Assembly (NCBI RefSeq): GCF_035621495.1
Contig: NZ_CP141821.1
Location: 648,760 to 712,759 of the forward strand
From: Thermococcus sp. SY098
Lineage (GTDB): Archaea; Methanobacteriota_B; Thermococci; Thermococcales; Thermococcaceae
DNA length: 64,000 bases
Direction: 5' to 3'
The position numbers were made by a program, and so were the translations under genes. The notes below the pieces were generated by a model. It saw only the letters and a program-made list of their open reading frames with translations, had not been told where the DNA came from and did not search any database. Shown in pieces: positions 61,688 through 64,000 of the stretch. Position 1 is the stretch's first letter. Every line of letters begins with the position of its first letter.

Positions 61688-62323
61688 TCAATACCACTTA
61701 ACCTCTAAATAGGCTGTATAAACATCCATCGGGCTGATTCTCTCTTCCTTTTTCTTTTCCTCAACAACTGGCTTCATGTATACAATGCCTGGAACTTTCA
61801 AGCCCGAAATTAGTTCTCCCGCTCTTTCTTTTCTAATCTCGTCAAGAATTTCTTCAAGGGTTCCAAACTTCAATGCCTTGGTGGGGCAAGCTTCTACACA
61901 TGCCGGCTCTCTGCCCTCCCTAACTCTCTCAATGCATGAATCGCACTTCAGAACAACCTTGTACTCCGGCTCATATTTAGGATGTCCAAATGGACATGCC
62001 ATGACACACATCAAACAGCCGATACACTTGTTGGCGTTGAGCACTACAAAGCCTTCTTCGCTCTTCTTTATTGCTCCAGTTGGACAGACTTTCATACATG
62101 GAGCATCTTCACAGTGCTGACACCTCAGTGGAACATTGAAGAAATCTGCAACTACAACCTTTAGTCTCGGCTTGGGCGTTGGTTTTTCAAAGATTGCTCC
62201 GGATAATGTCTTGCTCATTGAATGCTCTACTGCACATGCTATTTCACAAGATCTGCATCCCATGCACTTCTTTGGATCAATGTAAATTGTTGGTCTCTCT
62301 AAACTTGTCTCAAGAAGCGACAT
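61688..62323 (-). CDS. cooF: CODH ferredoxin partner CooF (four 4Fe-4S clusters)
   Basis: 211 residues. Four clusters of the HycB/CooF type: CMGCRSCEIACAVEH, CQHCEDAPCMKVCPTGA, CIGCLMCVMACPFGH and CDSCIERVREGREP with ACVEACPTKA. It takes electrons from CooS and passes them to the membrane hydrogenase. Start ATG-62323 (MSLLETSLERPTIY) has GAGGTGATAACA upstream; a start at 62332 is less likely. First gene after the regulators, with a probable promoter and operator in the 103-base gap. Confidence 0.94.
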   Translation of the reverse strand: MSLLETSLERPTIYIDPKKCMGCRSCEIACAVEHSMSKTLSGAIFEKPTPKPRLKVVVADFFNVPLRCQHCEDAPCMKVCPTGAIKKSEEGFVVLNANKCIGCLMCVMACPFGHPKYEPEYKVVLKCDSCIERVREGREPACVEACPTKALKFGTLEEILDEIRKERAGELISGLKVPGIVYMKPVVEEKKKEERISPMDVYTAYLEVKWY

Positions 62324-62370
62324 TGTTATCACCTCAAAACTTAGGTAAACAAAGGAGATTAAAAGGAGAC

Positions 62371-62424
62371 CGTGTTCGGCAAATAACTCAAAAACTCCTT
62401 AATTTGTTCATGCACAAGAACACG
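62371..62424. promoter_or_regulatory. Candidate operator of the CODH operon (nested inverted repeats)
   Basis: TGTTC-N8-GAACA (62405-62422) is a compact inverted repeat. A wider pair CGTGTTC (62371-62377) / GAACACG (62418-62424) shares its right arm. They overlap or lie just before TATA candidates for cooF (minus CTTTTAAT at 62365-62358, or AAATTAAGG at 62406-62398). Such symmetry suits a dimeric HTH regulator, and CorR encoded next door is the natural candidate. The right part overlaps the last base positions before the corR stop. Confidence 0.45.
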
Positions 62425-62426
62425 TT

Positions 62427-63545
62427 TCAGTATTCATAAAGTGATACTATTGCTTTTTCTCTTATTTCCCTGTACTCTTTTAGAAGATCTTTAGCAAACT
62501 CTGTCAGAATCGTTATTCCTTTTTTCCTGCCCCCTCTGACGGATATAATTAAAGAAATGCCCAGTTTTTCTTCGAGACTTCTTACTTTTTCCCAATATGT
62601 CGAAGGAGAAACTCCGAGAGCCTTACATGCAGCTCTAAATGAATTAACCTGAGAAATTAGTTCCAAAAGTTCCAAGATCTCCCCAGGGATCTCAACACCC
62701 TCTTTTGTCACGAATGAGACCCGTATTTTAGGTGAAAGTCCAACAACGTTTCGATTTATTGTACAGGGTGAAAAGAGCATTTTTCTAAGGTCATCCTTAG
62801 TGATTCTCTTATAATTCACTTCAAATCTTGAAAGCGGACATTTTGAGAAGTTCCCATATGGATTCAAGTATAGAGTTTTACAGTTCTCAGCACTTGGAGA
62901 GGTCAGCAACGTTACTGGGTAATTGTCTATGAAGACCTTAATGGCATTGTAGAAATACTTCCTTCCATAATGAAGACCAATTTCAACGTTTTCTTTTTTC
63001 GCAATTTTTTCAAGAAATTTATCTGCATATGGAGATGCGTAAAGCTTTGGTCCTAACGTTATCTTTAACCCGTAACTTTTGCACAGTTCAATTGTTGACA
63101 GGATTTCGGCAAAGTCGGAGTTGGAATCCAGCAAAATATACGCCTCAAGATTGTCTATACCCTGAGAAAGGAGCATTTTTACTGTCTGAAGGTTTGACTT
63201 TATGTCCTTATAAGAGGGTATTATTAGAGAAATAAAATCAACGTTTTCAAGGGAAGTTTTGTTGAGAAAATTTCTCGAGACTGATACTGGAATGAAGAGG
63301 GTAAGCTTTCTACAGAGTTCCATAGTTTGCCGGATTATGATGTTAATCTTTGGATGGAGGAGAGGATTTGGGCATGTCAAAAGTCCTTCCTTAAATTTAA
63401 AATCCCCAAGATGAGAGCTGAGTATTTCCAATGCCTCAAGAGGAAGCATTATTCCAGCACAGCCAAATTTCTCTTTCCAAGGACATATCAGACAACTACT
63501 GTCACATTTGCTTGAAGGTTGAACTGCTAAAATGCTCATATCCAT
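62427..63545 (-). CDS. corR: CorR-type CO-responsive regulator: radical-SAM-like domain plus ModE/LysR-type HTH
   Basis: 372 residues. Residues 14-21 form C-x3-C-x2-C (CDSSCLIC), the radical SAM signature. A long alpha/beta region follows (PLLHPKINIIIRQTMELCRK, NVDFISLIIPSYKDI, NLEAYILLDSNSDF, GLKITLGPKLYASPYADK) that fits a partial TIM barrel, and a later Cys-containing YGNFSKCPLSRF. Residues about 295-372 are a LysR/ModE-like winged HTH (LLELISQVNSFRAACKALGV, SPSTYWEKVRSLEEKLGISL). In T. onnurineus the pair CorQ/CorR activates this cluster when CO is present. The radical-SAM reading of the N-terminus is mine. Start ATG-63545 overlaps the corQ stop (TGATG). Confidence 0.82.
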   Translation of the reverse strand: MDMSILAVQPSSKCDSSCLICPWKEKFGCAGIMLPLEALEILSSHLGDFKFKEGLLTCPNPLLHPKINIIIRQTMELCRKLTLFIPVSVSRNFLNKTSLENVDFISLIIPSYKDIKSNLQTVKMLLSQGIDNLEAYILLDSNSDFAEILSTIELCKSYGLKITLGPKLYASPYADKFLEKIAKKENVEIGLHYGRKYFYNAIKVFIDNYPVTLLTSPSAENCKTLYLNPYGNFSKCPLSRFEVNYKRITKDDLRKMLFSPCTINRNVVGLSPKIRVSFVTKEGVEIPGEILELLELISQVNSFRAACKALGVSPSTYWEKVRSLEEKLGISLIISVRGGRKKGITILTEFAKDLLKEYREIREKAIVSLYEY

Positions 63546-64000
63546 CACTCGAATATCACTTCAAATCCACAGAAAGAATTGCCAAGTCCCCAGCAGTAGA
63601 TTTCACGAGTTACGTTCTTTCCAACGAGTTCTTCCATGACCCCTTGAATAAGCCCTGCTTCAAAGTCACATAGGGTTCTGCCAATAGGAGGTGCTCGGTA
63701 ACAACTGATGCATTCATATATATTCACTTTCATCTTGCTAAATGACTCGTCCACAATGTCAAGAAGCCCTATTTTTTGATTTAGGAACACCTTCGGTAGG
63801 TCATCAATGCTCCTAATCTCTCCAGTTTCTATTAACCTGCGAGCCAAATTATACCCCGCACCTCTCAAAATTAGAGTCCTCAAAGATGGGCTGTATTCAA
63901 GCATGCCATAAGAAACCATTCTGAATGTCCTCACGTATTCCCTATCCTCTGGGGAGATTTTCACGAAAAACGGACGTACGACATTGAAGTAATTTTCCGG
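63545..64000 (-). CDS. corQ: CorQ-type V4R (4-vinyl reductase) domain sensor, 5' end outside window
   Basis: At least 151 residues; the frame stays open to the right edge (PENYFNVVRPFF precedes VKISPEDREYVRTF), so the true start lies beyond it. A GTG at 63964 is possible but has no ribosome-binding site. The C-terminal 140 residues are a V4R domain: LRTLILRGAGYNLARRLIET, then the Cys-rich end VNIYECISCYRAPPIGRTLC, DFEAGLIQG, YCWGLGNSFCGFEVIF. V4R domains bind small hydrophobic ligands or metals; in T. onnurineus CorQ is needed with CorR for CO-dependent expression of the CODH operon. Translationally coupled to corR. Confidence 0.85.
   Translation of the reverse strand, partial: PENYFNVVRPFFVKISPEDREYVRTFRMVSYGMLEYSPSLRTLILRGAGYNLARRLIETGEIRSIDDLPKVFLNQKIGLLDIVDESFSKMKVNIYECISCYRAPPIGRTLCDFEAGLIQGVMEELVGKNVTREIYCWGLGNSFCGFEVIFE

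Overview
The window is a gene-dense piece of an archaeal chromosome, almost certainly from Thermococcales (a Thermococcus of moderate to low GC; the T. barophilus / T. paralvinellae type is my best guess from gene content). Support comes from archaeal information-processing genes (TFB, FEN-1, CDC48, RNase P Rpp21, aIF6, prefoldin, L7Ae, S19e, S28e, L18Ae, L24e, L31e, L39e, PDCD5-like), an isolated 5S rRNA gene, ADP-forming acetyl-CoA synthetase, di-myo-inositol-phosphate synthesis, an intein in IF2, GGTG-type ribosome-binding sites and TTTATAAA-type TATA boxes.

Layout. 1-4.7 kb: a partial secreted protein, a sugar-nucleotide epimerase, prefoldin alpha and a large secreted beta-helix protein with an unusual inverted-repeat leader. 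4.7-7.9 kb: ribosomal genes with aIF6, a PP-loop protein and a CRM/YhbY protein. 8-17 kb: two sets of secreted or membrane proteins of unknown function, TFB, FEN-1 coupled to a PsiE-like gene, ACS alpha and a phosphoesterase. 17-26 kb: CDC48, a possible RNase H-fold protein, MoeA, a HEPN/MNT pair, SerRS, Rpp21 and an MCM-like protein sharing a palindromic TATA region with 5S rRNA. 26-33 kb: L7Ae-S28e-L24e, two extra secreted-protein genes, NDK and IF2 with a 547-residue intein. 33-38 kb: an RNA m5U methyltransferase, an aminotransferase, glyoxylate reductase, DUF72 and a diphthamide-type ligase. 38-45.4 kb: IPCT/DIPPS and inositol-phosphate synthase flank a carbohydrate-type ABC importer. 45-48.8 kb: an XPD/DinG-like helicase and a TET aminopeptidase.

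48.9-64 kb (minus strand) is a complete CO-oxidising, H2-evolving respiratory cluster. In transcription order it has a V4R sensor and a radical-SAM-like/HTH regulator (CorQ/CorR type), ferredoxin CooF, Ni-CODH CooS, CooC, a CooT-like Ni protein, a membrane-bound group 4 hydrogenase in the gene order of E. coli hycCDEFG, then seven Mrp-type Na+/H+ antiporter genes. CODH passes electrons through CooF to the hydrogenase, and the H+ gradient can be exchanged for Na+. The cluster type is known from Thermococcus onnurineus. Less expected are the CX3CX2C motif in the regulator and the inverted repeats before cooF.

Other finds: two well-formed C/D box sRNAs and one degenerate candidate (12.9 kb, 36.4 kb), one serving as the leader region of the psiE-fen operon, and a potential pseudoknotted RNA leader at 4.5 kb. 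No tRNA, CRISPR array or intact insertion sequence was seen.
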